From Lethocerus indicus (Eukaryota; Arthropoda; Insecta; Hemiptera; Belostomatidae): DNA of 64,000 nucleotides. Under the pieces are notes generated by a model. The model worked only from the letters and a program-made list of their open reading frames with translations, did not search any database and was not told the DNA's origin. Below, piece by piece: positions 50,151 through 63,185 of the stretch (position 1 is the stretch's first letter; every line of letters starts with the position of its first letter). The position numbers and the translations under genes were made by a program. The stretch is from the NCBI GenBank assembly GCA_019843655.1, contig JACDQD010000005.1, forward strand, positions 5,607,575 through 5,671,574, given 5' to 3'.

Positions 50151-52537
50151 CCGGTAGAAGTTTAATTCATTATACTTTAGTTTCCCTTTATAAAAAATAA
50201 ACATCTAAATATATTTTAAATTATATATGAAATATTTAAGTTACCTGCATGGAGGGGAGTTAGAAAATACGTCGTCCTATACGTAAACAATTTATGTCTA
50301 TATTTATTAGGAGAATCGTTCATTATAATGATGAAAATACTAGGTAACACAACTTTCGCCTTGTAGTTCCCGTATTTCTGATTCGTAGAAACAAGGATTT
50401 TACTCCAGTTTGGACTTTAATCACGGTCCGGACAAAGGCATTGTCTAGGCATAGTCCTCTCGCCCATTACTTGTTGCGATAGCTGCAGCTCTTTCATCAT
50501 GGACGGACTCCGTCATGGCGACTAGGCGTCTGTCGACCGATCACTTGGTCGCACTTTGCCAGCGGTAAATGGCGAATTGTTGGGATCTCCATTGTTGTTA
50601 CCGCTGTTGTTTTCTTGACGGGGTGCTTTGTATCCGCCGAGCAGCGATAGCTCGCGGCCGGACAATATTTCATTCGATCCGCTTTGAAAGTCCCCTCACC
50701 ACTCGACATTTCGTCGATATTAAACCGGAGCACTGTTTGAAGACAGTTCATCGACTGTTTTGAAAAATCTTAGACAATAAGAAATGGTATCTTATTGATC
50801 GCATGTCGATGCGATAGAAATTAAATTGAACCCGATTGTGACTGAATTTCTTGTGTGTATTCGACGTGCTATTAGAATGAATGTTGTCTTTTCTTGGCTG
50901 GAATCCGATGTTTCTTGGCGTTTTCGTCTCATATGTATGTACTGGATCTCCAGGAAAAATAGGATTGCCACATATCTATTCCAAATCAGAGCCCATTTGT
51001 AGTATCCATGCGTTCCTATTTGTTATTCGGTCTGTTCGATTAACCCCCCTAAAAATTTATTGACAAATGCTCGTTATAGTTTTTTTTTCTACAACAATCC
51101 GTAATTGTCGAAGCGCTCGCATCCTGACTTTAAATCTCTCTTATCCCGTTTGTTTCCAGTACATTTCCATTTCCATCTTGGCTCCCGTTTAAATTGTTCC
51201 CCGGCGTTGATTCTGTTTTTAAATCGTCTAATTCTATTGTGCTCGAGAGGATGTCGACTTGGCACTGGACGCGTCTCAATAATTAATTTTAATTCATATC
51301 TCCAGTTTGGAGTCCAAATATGGTCTGACCATGTATGGAGTTACGTTTTCCTCATTTATTTTTATTTCTCTAATCAGCCGGTTCGTTAATTCCGAACGTA
51401 CGTGGGTAGAATAATGTTGAATCGAACATTTTATGATTATATTTTTAGATAATAATATTTTACTGTACATTCCCTTGTAATTAATATATTAAGAAAATTT
51501 ATTTGAGAATAAAACAAAAGGGACATCAAGTTTGTAGGCTTATACTCATGACTACACATTTTAATTGGGCGGCAAAGTAGGAGATTCGTCCAGGAATATT
51601 TATGCAATCGATAGAACCCGAATAGCTCGGGTCCAAGAACGGTTCGTTTGAGACGAACGATTTTTATTGCACATACGTGTAATTTATGTGGACGAAGCAG
51701 TTGCGTAACGCAGAAAATGAAATAACCTGTCAACGAGTGGCTGAATCGAAGGTCGGTAAAGTGCGCCGCCGATATAAACGCGTCCGTGAAAACGCGTGCG
51801 GCGGATTGCGTTTTTTTGTTTTTTAAAATAAACATAAATGGTCTGCCGATATCGGAATTAGGCGGAAAGTGTCGTGGCGGTTTTAAAATTGGTAAAAAAA
51901 TCGGAATAGGAAAATTGTCCATGAACGGAGTCAGATGGAAGAGGGCAAGGGGCTGTCGGCACGAGATGAAAGGGACTGGGGACCGCCCCCTCGACTCGTC
52001 TCGCTTTAACGGCTTAATTTATCTTATCGGCCCCCTGTAAATCGTCAGGCCTAGCCTCCACTCCTCTGAAGTTTCTCCAAATAGTTTTTACGGCCTGTTT
52101 TCAATGATCCTGGAATTTCTTCGTGGTTTGGGGGTCATAATCGTCCTCCCATCTAAGAGATAAGCGAGACGGGGAGTGCTTTTTAGTTGGAGAAAAAGAA
52201 AGGAATGGTTCGTTACAGAGTTCTAACGACGGATTGTTGTAGTTTGAATTTTTAAATCAATCAGGATATTGACACCAGAATATGAAGTACATGAAATTTG
52301 TTTGAATTTGACTCGTGTCATTATTTGTTACCCCCCTTTGTTTTAAAAATGTAATATAAGGGTGAATTTTTAATTAAATGGAATAAACAAATATGAAATA
52401 GGTCCGTTGATGTAATATGCTCTTCTCGTCAGTATAAGGAAGGCTTTATTAAATAGTGAACAGGGAGGGAGTTTCCGCCCACTGGTTTATGAGATGGCTC
52501 TTCTGGGGGACTCCTTTGAGATTGCAGTTGGTTCGAG

Positions 52538-52562
52538 GTGTGTGTGTGTGTGGTGTGTGTGT
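52538..52562. repeat. (GT)n microsatellite, interrupted
   Basis: GT dinucleotides with one GG interruption. Confidence 0.85.
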
Positions 52563-53190
52563 GCTCGAGCCTATATATATTGTACACTCGTGCGAATATT
52601 GAACATCCTTCGTACAGAAGTAAATATTGAAGGAGTTGAGGGGGAGGGGAGTCCGCCCTCGACCGCTCCACCCATCCGTTTCATCCCTCCCTCCTACATT
52701 TTTTACCTTTTTTGTTTCCTCCGAGCCAATATTGTCATATATTTAGTCATTCTTTCTTGTCAGTCGCATTAGACAATTTTCTGCCAGCTGTCCGCGCTCC
52801 CACTTATCTTCTTATCGTAACTCTCCTTTCTATCATACAAAAAAAAATCGAAATATCCTACTGTTAACTGTGCAATCCTGGAAACAGTATTTTATCCTGT
52901 GCCATAAACGATTTATCAGAAGTTGGTCTTATTCACAGTGACTCGAAATACTGCACTGTTCAAGTGATTGACAGGCGGCTTCATCGGACAGCCTAATTGC
53001 AATACTAACGGAACATCAAAATTGATTCTATAAGATATAAACGATTTTAATAACTCCAAACGGTTCTTCGTACGGTCGATTTCTTGGATGCCTGTTGCGT
53101 CATGGTTGCAGTGCGGGGGCGGCTACGTTAGTGGGTTCTCCCACGTTCGGTGGTCGTCGGGTGCCCACGCTCTATTTTTATACTTCCCAC

Positions 53191-53213
53191 GTCCTCCTCC
53201 TCCTCCTCCCCCC
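53191..53213. repeat. (CCT)n microsatellite
   Basis: CCT trinucleotide run leading into a poly-C run. Confidence 0.85.
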
Positions 53214-53639
53214 TACGCCCGTCTCCTTCCTCTCCTGTATGCCCCTTCTTGCACACGCAGACACACACACACACTACCTGTGTTTCCTTTTTATCCCCCC
53301 GGATCACCTGGTTTCCTCAGGGTCGGCTACATCCCTTTCCTATCGTTATTGTCTATCGCCTCTCTGCGTATCCGCCGACGAACTGTTCTTTGTCCCCCGA
53401 CTGTTTCCGTCGGGCCGGTGCAACTCGGGTAGAATTCCAAATTGTAGCCTTCCCTAAGGATGAAGCGATTTAACCCCCCGGATTTGGTTACTGGGAATAT
53501 AATTCTTTTATTTATTATGACATTGGCCACTGTAATTCTTATGAATTCGTACCATATTTGTACAATATCGTGTGTTTACTCACGCATTTATATAAAATGT
53601 AATTACAATTAAAATGCACAAATATTTTACTGCAAGGAA

Positions 53640-53659
53640 AATTAATTAATTAATTAATT
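53640..53659. repeat. (TTAA)n tract
   Basis: Five consecutive ATTA/TTAA words, each a possible homeodomain core site. Confidence 0.8.
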
Positions 53660-54546
53660 TTTACCTTAATCCGGACCTAATTTTCTCTTCTTCATTGTGG
53701 GCTTATTCTTAGCATCGGTTTCTCCCACCGAATCTCCTATAGGGAAACATTTCCTCTTAGTACAATTTTAATTTTTTTAAACTGAAATTTTAATTGTTTT
53801 GTGGCAATATTGGAACATCCTCCTTCGCTCCATCTTCGTCCTCCTTTGTCTGACGGACTGTTGATAGGTTCAATGTATTTTTCTGCCCCCCAACCGGACG
53901 TCCATATTTCACCGTTTCGATGTCTTTATGATTTAACGGTTGGCGATAATAAAATATCGGTTTTTTATTTAAATCTCTCCAAAGGGACGTCGGGGTTTTC
54001 CCTTTTTTTCATATTCAATCGTATCCCGAAGTCGAATTATGAATTATTCATTTCGTGAAGTCCTTATTTCCGTTGAAAGCGGAGTGGTAGAAAACCGTTA
54101 AGGTCATTTTCTTCCGTCGTCTTCGAGTCAGAAGCTTTCAATCCGAGCACTCTTCAATCTGTCCGACCGGTTTTCCAACTTTCGGTCGGCGGTTCCAGTG
54201 GGAAATTTATTGAATCCTATAAGGTTGAAATTAATTTAAATCTTTTACTGGTCCATAAAGAAATGTAGGAATGCACAAGACCGATCGGTTGACACTCCTT
54301 CCAACTTCATTCTTTATTTAACATCTTCGGGTTCTATGTATTTTTTCCCAGTATTTTTCTTATTTATATAGTATTCAGTTTATTTATTCTTGTTAAAAGA
54401 CGGCCCTGGAATTTATGTCATGAGTTTTTATAGAAAAAATTATTTTCATTCAAATCGCCTAAAGCGGTATCTGATACCAACCGGCTAATGTATACCCTTA
54501 TATTAAGCATTGTAAATTGAACTTTTTTTTATTTAAATGCAGTGGT

Positions 54547-54638
54547 TATTAATCTATCTCTGTTTCTTTTTCAGGTAAGTCCGCTGAAGCTACCTGTTTG
54601 CCGGATATAAATTACCAAGTTGATATACAGTCGTAAGT
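54547..54638 (+). promoter_or_regulatory. Putative recursive (ratchet) splice site 2 with downstream RS-exon donor
   Basis: A branch-point-like TATTAAT (54547-54553; branch A at 54552) is followed by a pyrimidine tract CTATCTCTGTTTCTTTTT (54554-54571), CAG (54572-54574) and, directly abutting, GTAAGT (54575-54580). The branch-to-AG distance is 22 nt. A second GTAAGT lies at 54633-54638, giving a 58-nt candidate recursive-splicing exon (54575-54632). As at the first site, the exon length is one more than a multiple of three and the third frame alone is free of stops. It is 44,371 nt downstream of site 1 on the same strand. Function is inferred from pattern only. Confidence 0.72.
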
Positions 54639-54841
54639 AATATCAATATATAACACCTGTCTTTGGGGTATAGTTATTATTTAATGTATGGCGGATTGAG
54701 GAAGTCATTTCTGTAGAAGAATGACAATTTTTGACGGCCGAATCTCAATTCGTCGCGCCTCTTGAGACTTAAATACGATGGGGGGAATGCACCGAGGCGG
54801 TCGGAATTCAATTGTGCAAGAATATCAGTTGAGCGCTAAGC

Positions 54842-54870
54842 CTTCAAATTTAACGGTACACTGAACTTGA
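54842..54870 (+). repeat. Locally repeated motif, copy 1 of 3
   Basis: CTTCAAATTTAACGGT, then ACACTGAACTTGA. The first 16 bases recur exactly at 55166. Confidence 0.6.
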
Positions 54871-55165
54871 TACGGTTCACGCCCCCCGGAGCCAATCGGC
54901 GCTCGTCGTTAAAGTCCCCCTCCCCCCTCGGAGGTGGCGTTAATATTTTTATCGCCTCCGCCTTCTCTGGGATGGACTTAAATTCAATCCGGGATTTTCT
55001 TCGAATTAAGTGTTAAACGATCGGCAATAACAGTCTTGTAGTCCCCCTTGTAGTTCATTTGAATAATCCCGAGTAAAATACATTGCCGGGCTCCTTTTAC
55101 CGGCCCCATTATTCTCATTTTATTTTCAGTTTAATTCTGTCGGGCGAGAAAAGCTACCGTCGCGT

Positions 55166-55194
55166 CTTCAAATTTAACGGTGCGTTGAACCTAA
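55166..55194 (+). repeat. Locally repeated motif, copy 2 of 3
   Basis: CTTCAAATTTAACGGT, then GCGTTGAACCTAA. It differs from copy 1 at five of 29 positions, all transitions. Confidence 0.6.
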
Positions 55195-55430
55195 CAGCAG
55201 TTGCAAATTTTTCTGTCACATCCTTCGCACGGACGACTTAAGCGTGTTGTTTAATACTTACAATGGCCTAATGCGAATAGAGTTCAATTGCACTTTCATT
55301 CAATAGTTATTTCCATCATCAAGTGGAATAATAGGGTAATAATTATTTCGTTCTGGCAGCGTTTACTGGCATAATACGCAGAAATATGCAAAGCGGTAAA
55401 AACATATTCGCGGGGAATTTAGCGTTAAAC

Positions 55431-55459
55431 CTTCAAATGTGTCTGTAAGTTGAAATTAA
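55431..55459 (+). repeat. Locally repeated motif, copy 3 of 3
   Basis: CTTCAAATGTGTCTGTAAGT, then TGAAATTAA. It matches copy 2 at 20 of 29 positions without gaps, and its upstream AGCGTTAAAC resembles AGCGCTAAGC before copy 1. Confidence 0.45.
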
Positions 55460-58400
55460 GGGGTATATTACACTTTCCTGGCGGGAAGTGGGGCCGTGGT
55501 CTGTCCTAATCGCAACCATTATACTTGCCGCAGCTTGCCATTGCCAACCGAGGTCGTGTCCGTGGAATTGAATACAATAAGAGGTACTATAAAACGCAGG
55601 ACCCACGCAGGATGCATTGGGTTTGCCTATAAAACGTATATAACAATAATACCAAGAATCTACTCCAGTTATAATGATAAAACTGCAAACTTTGATTCTC
55701 AAACTGTCCTCCTGTCGACTCCTGTCCCCGATTCACCGACCGCAATAATAATGATTTATTATATCATTATTAGCAGTAATAATAGTGATTTATTATTTAC
55801 TACATTATTTTAGTATATATGCGATTATTCGTCTAATATTTTCAAATTACGTCAATTTTATTTAATAGCTATGCAGTGATTCTTATAGGCAGCATTTATA
55901 TTGTAGACGTTTAATATGACTTATACTATCGAACACCTATTTATAGCAAGACAACATAATGTATTTATGTTTCTTTTCTGAAAAAACCCTCCACAAGGTT
56001 GATAGTGAATTGCAGAACTGCTTACGTTATTTTTGTCGTTATTACTTGGGTGTGGTTTCTAATACTGTCGCTCGTAACTTAGTGGCCGATTCTAAAGCGT
56101 TTGGAGGCGTTTGAGGCCCGACATCGAGGCCCTGGGTCTTGGGCTTTGAAGTCGTAAACGGTGTTAATGGCCACCCGAGAGGTTCGGACTCGACCGTCGA
56201 GGGTCCGATCCTTACCTGCCCGACCGCATAAAACTTTTTATCCCCGACAACCTTCGTTCCATTATTCACTCCTATAATGCCGGCTTTGCAAGCTTGTTCT
56301 TATTCCGAATACCGAACCCACTATACTGCGCAAATAGTTCCCGAGTGGTTTCTGTGATTTCAGTACCCGTATTTAATACTGACGAGCTTGTTAGTGTACA
56401 AGAGAAGCGTTCATATTTATGCAGTTCTAATATTTCAATAAATTTTTAACCTGTAGTATTATAAATAAGCTCATCATAAATTTCTGTAAATAAAAATTTC
56501 CCGAAATGTCCCGAATGTTTAGGCATTCGTGACAGGATAGAGCTGTTGGTTTTAATATTTCGAAGGTCGTAGCGAAAGAAATAACAGAGAGTACTTCAAA
56601 ATTCTCCCGTCTACTTTTCAAAAAAGAAACGGTGTCGCGCCATCACTGTTCCCTGTTATCTTCTACAAAAGATCCGGTACAATTGAAAAAAAAGTGGGGG
56701 GGGGCGGGAAATTACCATTTGCCGGTAGAAAGTAAAACCACGATATGACCCAGGGGCACGGGGGGGAACTTTCGTGTGCCAACCGGGTGAAGTGAACGTG
56801 TGAAGACGTTTCGAAAAAAAAATCGAGTGATTAAATTCTTTTTAATTCATCACGACCGGATCGGGCACGAGCACCAGACTTTCCTCGCTGACGGACCAAC
56901 GCCGTTTGTGTTTATTTACAACCACAATAATACATTCCGACGTGACTACTTTCCTCTCTGGCGATATTTATTTCAATTTTGTACATTAAATTTGTAGCCA
57001 CATACAGTAGGTAAAAGCAACTAATAAAATAAGAGAAAAAATAATAGTAATCTGTACACGGATCTTCTTTCTTCTTCCGTTTTAGAATGTTTCTGAAATG
57101 AGTTATTAAGTAGCATGGTTGTGGTTGTGACGTCTCCAAAAAGCCACGGTACGTTTTACGGATTCGTGTTAGTGGTGGGTTGATTGGGTCATTTCGTTAT
57201 TGAGTGTATTTTTATCCGAAAAAATTCTCCGCAGCGCACCGGTTGGATTTCCGGTTGCGCCACTGAAGAGTTTTACGGCCGTTCGGCTGATGTGAAGTGC
57301 GTGGGCCCACAGCACCGGAGAGATACGCATATCGGCCGACTAGTACCGGGCCCAGTTTCCTTTCTGCTTATTCGCGTTCATGTTTTAGTATATTTATCTC
57401 CGAAGCTTAAAGTTTGCATATAAAGCATGAAGTTATAAAGTTTGAGTGTTTAAATCGGCGGATGTAAGCTTTTTTTTAACAACAGCGGGTTTTTAAAGTA
57501 GTGCAAGAACGGTGAAAAGCCAAGAATGCAGGTAGGGGATTTTTCCTGAAGGTTTTGGCCTTCTGATGAGAAGTTTTCCCCCCGCATAAAGGAAATAAGA
57601 TGTAAGGTGGATCAATGCGAGAGCCTCCTGGTGGCGGGACAGGGCAGAACACATGCTCAAGATAGTACATGGGTCCTAGACATGCGCTAAGCCAAATATT
57701 ATTAATCGATTGCAAATGATTGAAAATAAAATAGATAGATATAAGGTCTTACCACCTTGATCAGAACTAGGAAAGAAACATGCTTATTTATGTTAGGAAA
57801 ACCTCGTCGCGTTCAGTGAAACGTCCACCGGGTGGCGGAATTAAAAGCCCGGCAGCCGGTTCCGCCTATCGGCCGTTGGGAATCGCGCCCCCTATGAATT
57901 ATTTAAGCTCACGATTTTCCCGCCGCTCAGCGGGAGTTTTCCGCTCTCTTTTGGCATTGTTCCCGGGGTCGTGAAAACTATTTATACGCCGCTCGCTCAG
58001 TGTACCATTAGTCCGAGGGGAGGGGTCAATTTGCGTTGTGGAGAAATGTCCAAGTACAAAGGCACCGTCGTCAATGATTAATTTCTTGTCGTCATCCTTC
58101 GCTTTAAAGGCGATTGCCTTTAAAAAAAACAAATTTGCCAACCAGGCTCTGATTTTGTTTTTCCGCCCGTCTAATATACAGGTAAAAGTGTTTTATATGA
58201 GCAATTGGCCTTTTAATTGCTAATAGATAAGACCTCTCCAAGCTCCATCAACATAATCGTTGAATACTTAATTCGAGATCACTCAAGGACTTTACTTCGG
58301 AGCTGTTATTATTCGCCAGTATTCTGGCTTCTATTCCATAGCATGTTGGCCAATTTACTTACTTATTTGTTATGTAGCAATTCTGCAAGGGTATGATTGC

Positions 58401-59200
58401 CGGTGTTATCCCATGCCTTCTTTCTTTAGCTTCCTCTGCATTTCCGGTATGGACGGTTTTATTCACTTGGAGCTTTTAGCGGTCAAAATATAGGTAGGAT
58501 AATTAATTCACGCATCGCCAAGATGAAACTATTTTATTTCGATAACTTAATTTATTTAAAATATGGATATATTACAGGAATTTGTATATTCAAGATTTTA
58601 AAACATACAATGTTTTTACATATTTGTGCGATAATTGGATCGACTGGGGAATTAGTAACGTTATGAAATTATTCTACTCCTCATTCCGACGGGAGGAGAC
58701 TGGAATAAGCGTGCCACAGTGTTCACTGTTGTACGCGAGAGTAATGTTTCATTTCAGTATTCCCCTTACCCCTCTCTTTCCGTCAGCCGTAGGCTCGTCT
58801 CCTCGGAATTCTGAATAAGTTTTCACTGGACGTTTAACCCGCTCTGGTAACCGATGCCCGGCGGAAGATTGATGCTGTAATTTTATTGGTGGGGCGTCTA
58901 CGGGGCATTTGTCGGGCATAGTTCCAGCCACTTGTGGAACGCTGTCCTCCCTACCGAGAAGTGCTGGCCGCGTTGCCAACTACAGATGCATCTCGGTGCA
59001 CTTCTACTGCATCCATTAAGCCGTTTGTGTATGCCCACATCGTCCCGGCCCTCGTTCGAGGCCGTGCATTTTGATACTCATAACTCTTGAGCTTTAACGA
59101 CAACACAGAACAACCAGATTTACGCTGAAGAATTTCTCTTCACGTTCTCGCTACTCAAGTTTTTAGGTTCTTCCCCTGTCGCTCTTTAGATCCCATGCAA
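55460..59200. other. Spacer, no gene seen
   Basis: AT-rich with moderate-GC patches at 56090-56240 and 57780-57990. No recognised coding region. Confidence 0.45.
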
Positions 59201-59236
59201 AGCCGGTTTTGGCTTCTGCCCACCGCCAGTAGTGTT
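59201..59236 (-). repeat. Dispersed GAGAAGCC/ACCGGTC repeat, copy F
   Basis: The plus strand reads AGCCGGTTTTGGCTTCTGCC then CACCGCCAGTAGTG. It is a diverged reverse-orientation copy. Confidence 0.5.
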
Positions 59237-62200
59237 CCAGTTAGCAAGTTAGTAACGTCTTATCTCATATCCTGACTGGTTCATAGAGACCTGACAACCC
59301 TTTAGATCGCTCTAAATATGTCAGACTGCATTTAACACGTTTTATCTTCGAATTTTCTATTTTAGTTAAGTCCTCCATGAATCAATAGAAGCAGCGGAAA
59401 CGGTGATCATTATGTGATTTCAAATAAGTCATGAATTAAGGGACTGGTTTTATTGATCCCCAGAAAACCAAGCGGTGGAATTTTCTGTCTACCACCCATG
59501 ACGTACTGTCTATATTGTAAGCAGGGCAACTCATTTTATTTTCTTTCTACCACCCCCAGATTGGTCCCCCTTCTAACTTTAACGATCTCGAAAAAGGGTT
59601 GTCGGATTTTTCGGTTTTACCTTTCAGTTTTCTTTTGTTTTACAAGAAAAAACAACAGACGGCGGTGGAGGCGGGGAGGGGTGGTGTTCGGTTTTTTGCC
59701 TTCGAGTCTGAGCCGAGGGCGGAATAAATTATTGCGGCGGTACAATATTTTTAAATGGGCGGAAGACACCCCAGTATTTAACGGGAATATTTATGGGTTG
59801 TCGCGAGTCTAGACGGGTGGGAAAATGTTGACGACGACAATTTTTTTCGGTTTTCTTCCTTCCTGTGTCGCTAAGCGCTCAGGCCTCACAGATCTGAAAA
59901 TGTCTCCACCAACCGGTCTATTTATAATCTGCAGATGTGTATTACAAATAGACGTTTACCTAAACACTAAAAGTGAGTCTAATTCAGTGAGGTCTGAAAG
60001 CTAATTCTTGGCTGGTTTTAATTACATTTTTAAAAATGACTTGACGGTTGTTGTATTTTAATAATGTTATCGGTCTTGGGAACTTAACCATTGTAAATAT
60101 TATCAACTTTAAGTATCACAGTTCCTACACATAGAAATGTGTGCTACTGACTCCATCGTCTTCACTGTTACAATGGTTTTTGTCTGTTATATGTATATAT
60201 ACATATATATGCAATATTGTAGAAATGGCTGAAAAATCTCAATCAAACGGAAAGTTCATACTTCATTGTAGCCATGTCGATTTGTCAGTCCCATTAGGCA
60301 AAATCGATCGAGAAGAGGTTTACTTCTTTTCCTTTCGCTCCGTATTATTTTTTGTGTTTTCTCTGGCAGGGAACAACACCGCTCCGAGATTACAAAGAGG
60401 CCCCCCCCAACCCTCTTCGGTGGGGCGGTATTCGGTCCTCGCCGGATATTAAAACTCATGAATAATTCCCGAGGGAAGATAGGCGGCAGACGGGGTTAGA
60501 CAATAAAGAGAGAGTGAGAGAGAGAGAGGTTTGGCTGCGATATGGGGTAGTGTGCTTATGGGCACCCTTCCTTTTGGTGTGCGGTGAGGGGGGAAGGGGG
60601 AGGGGAAGAGTTATAATCCGTGGCTCGTGCCACAGCGTCCCTCTGCCCCCTTCCATTTTGGCAGTTTAAGAGGTCTCCTCCCCCGAAAGAATGGGTTATA
60701 TATAATACATCCGCCGCCTGTATTGGGGTGGCATAACTGTCTGCATACTTACTGAACACGGCCGTCGTATTCTACTATATTACCAAACTGAAGCAAAGGA
60801 TTCACATTGAATGTTCCTCATCCTTATGTGCTTATGTAGGTCTATGTTTTCACTCTGATCGCTGTCTGTTGTAATATTATACCTGGTATACCTGTAAGTG
60901 CGACCGCTTCCTAGCGACGTGGACCTAATGCATTTCAATATCTACCTTTAAATGTAGAGAAAAAAACTGATGTAGTGCGAAATCCTATCAAGGTAGTTGA
61001 GCTAAATTTTTTTTCCTTGTTAATGTCACTATGTCTGTACGTGTTGCTGTAATTCATTATCATCGTATACATACGAGCCCTCCAATTGTTACCAGTAATT
61101 TTCAATAACTCGCAGCTGTACAAACGAATAGATTTCCAAACCAAAAATGTTTGTTTCCTAAACAAAATATCTACAATCGGGCGGAACCTATTTGATTTGG
61201 AAAAAAAAACTTTCTGTATGTTACATAAGGCTTTTGGAAGAATTACTGAGACCGCAATATTCGTCCTCCCCCCCTACCTGAAAATTATACGTTGTCGGTC
61301 CGCAACGGGCTGTAATTCGGGTCGGTCGAAGCGTTCAACTTTTTTCCACCGGCTTTCCGCATAAAAAGGCATCTCTGAAGTAAACTTAAAAAAAAAGTAA
61401 AATGGCAGTTTTGCATACCGGTCGTCGTCCACTTGACGCCTACCCGGTTCTATTGAGCCATTTATTTCGAGTGTCGCAACTGCCGGTAATGCTAAGTGGG
61501 TAGTAAGTAGCGGCGACACTCACACACAGCCGAACCTTGCGTTCGGCTTAACTATAAATTTCGCATAATATCAGAAACAAAAAAAGAGTCAAATTGGCAT
61601 TAATGATATTTACGAGGTGTGTCTATACGTCTGTATGGGTACGTAATATGTGTTGTCTGTGTGCAAATACTGGTGGCCAGAGGGTGTTAACAAATGAGGC
61701 GGCCCCCTGGCACTTGCCCGCCTCCGTGCCATGTGTTTAACCTAGATAAAGCCGACGGTCGGTTCAAGCCGCTCTCCGCTTCGTCTTGCCCAACTCTCCC
61801 GACCTTTCTTTTAACCTGTTTCGTCTCTTCGGTATCAACCTTACGTGCATGAACCTCTCTGCCAGCGTGTTTCCACTAAACGCCTGTAAAAATGTCCTGT
61901 TGCCAAATAAGAGAGGAGAAGATCATGTATTTTTCGAATCGTAGGTTGAACATAACGTTATTCCATTTAGATCTTCCGTCAGGTATTTTGGTCGCAGTGT
62001 CAGTGCGGACAGGATACCCCTGAGGTAACCGAAACGTCTATAGGAACCCGATGGTTCACAACAGTCATGGTATTCCAAAACCTCGCACACCACCAAATAA
62101 ATCCTTCATAGTGTAATTGTCTGAGGAGCTTATTATAAGAATGTATAATGAAACTATTTTTTCATATCCCGCGCTTGCTTTACGAACGCATCTGGACCGA

Positions 62201-63185
62201 CTTCAGACTGACGCACTTCCTGTCGTGCATTCCGAGATTTCTTTTCCTTCTTTTCCTTTTATCACAAATGATTCGTCCGAATAGGACAGCGATTCCTCGT
62301 TTAATAATCACAGTGGGTGTCGAACTCCTGTTTTGATACCGACGTAGAAGGCGGACAAGTGTGTTTTGTTTGCCGACGTGAAAGAGGCGAAGTGCGCGTG
62401 GCCCGGTCGAGCCGGTGAACGGCCTTAACACAGTTTGATCAGCCCTCCTAGTCGCTAGGCCGCTACCAACGACTCTCGCTATTTTGCCACTTTTACTTGC
62501 AGATATTAGCTGTCGCTGAGAGATTATATGTACACGGATGTAGGTAGCTACTGAGGCAACCGTTATTGCTGCTGCCATAATTGAAACCTGCGGGCGGTTC
62601 CAAAACTATTGCTGGTTTGGTCTTTTGGGTCTTGGGTGGTGAATCACTGAAGAATACACAGTGCGATTATTATTTTCGTCACCCAAGTGTAAATATCGTC
62701 ACCCATACGCGACTATATGCACAAGCCTACCGTCAGGAAGAGTTTGATCCTCGTAACGTTTTGTTACGATAGTAGTACTTGACAATCGAATAATAATAAT
62801 AAATAGGAAAAACATAGATTGTGCATCAGATTTCCTAATTTTATAGCTCTTTATCGGTCTTATGTTTAAACGAGAAAATAAGTTATTTAAAAAACTATCG
62901 ATAGCCCGATATCAGGACACGTTTTGACCCTCCGTCTAACATCGTGAGTTGTTTTAATGTGTTCTCGTTTAGTCGTTCTGAAAACGAAATAGAGCCATTC
63001 AACCCGACTCCGTTCACGACTGGGACGCAGGCTGGTCTTGATGTTTTGGAAAGAGGGAAATTTTAGTCGTTAATGTAGTTTTCAACATTTACGCAATCCT
63101 GTTATTCAAGTTCGTAAGAGTCTGAGGTATCCGTCTAACAATGCAATTACGTAACAACAGTTCATATTTAATAGATATTTACAGG
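59237..63185. other. Spacer, no gene seen
   Basis: AT-rich. A GA tract is at 60507-60529, and a short inverted repeat TGGCAC/GTGCCA at about 61708-61731. A minus-strand open frame of 132 codons at 62180-62578 is basic and unrecognised. Confidence 0.45.
60507..60529. repeat. (GA)n microsatellite
   Basis: GA dinucleotides with one GT interruption. Confidence 0.85.

Larger units (their letters stand above)
50151..54545. other. Spacer before the second recursive splice site
   Basis: AT-rich with simple repeats at 52538-52562 (GT), 53191-53213 (CCT) and 53640-53659 (TTAA). No gene was recognised. Confidence 0.45.

Noticed and set aside
58155..58190. Third recursive splice site, plus strand, CAG|GTAAAA at 58179-58187
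   Set aside because: The pyrimidine tract is separated from the AG by purine-containing sequence and the donor GTAAAA is weak.
58965..58985. GTTGCCAACTAC as the missing right end of the mariner at 821
   Set aside because: Only 12 bases, lacking the rest of the inverted repeat, and 58 kb away.
61262..61282. Recursive site on the minus strand, TTTTCAG|GTAGGG
   Set aside because: The donor is poor and the upstream tract is short; the strand is opposite to the two strong sites.
62180..62578. 132-codon minus-strand open frame
   Set aside because: Basic composition only, no recognised motif. Length is within what chance allows in 64 kb of two-strand sequence.
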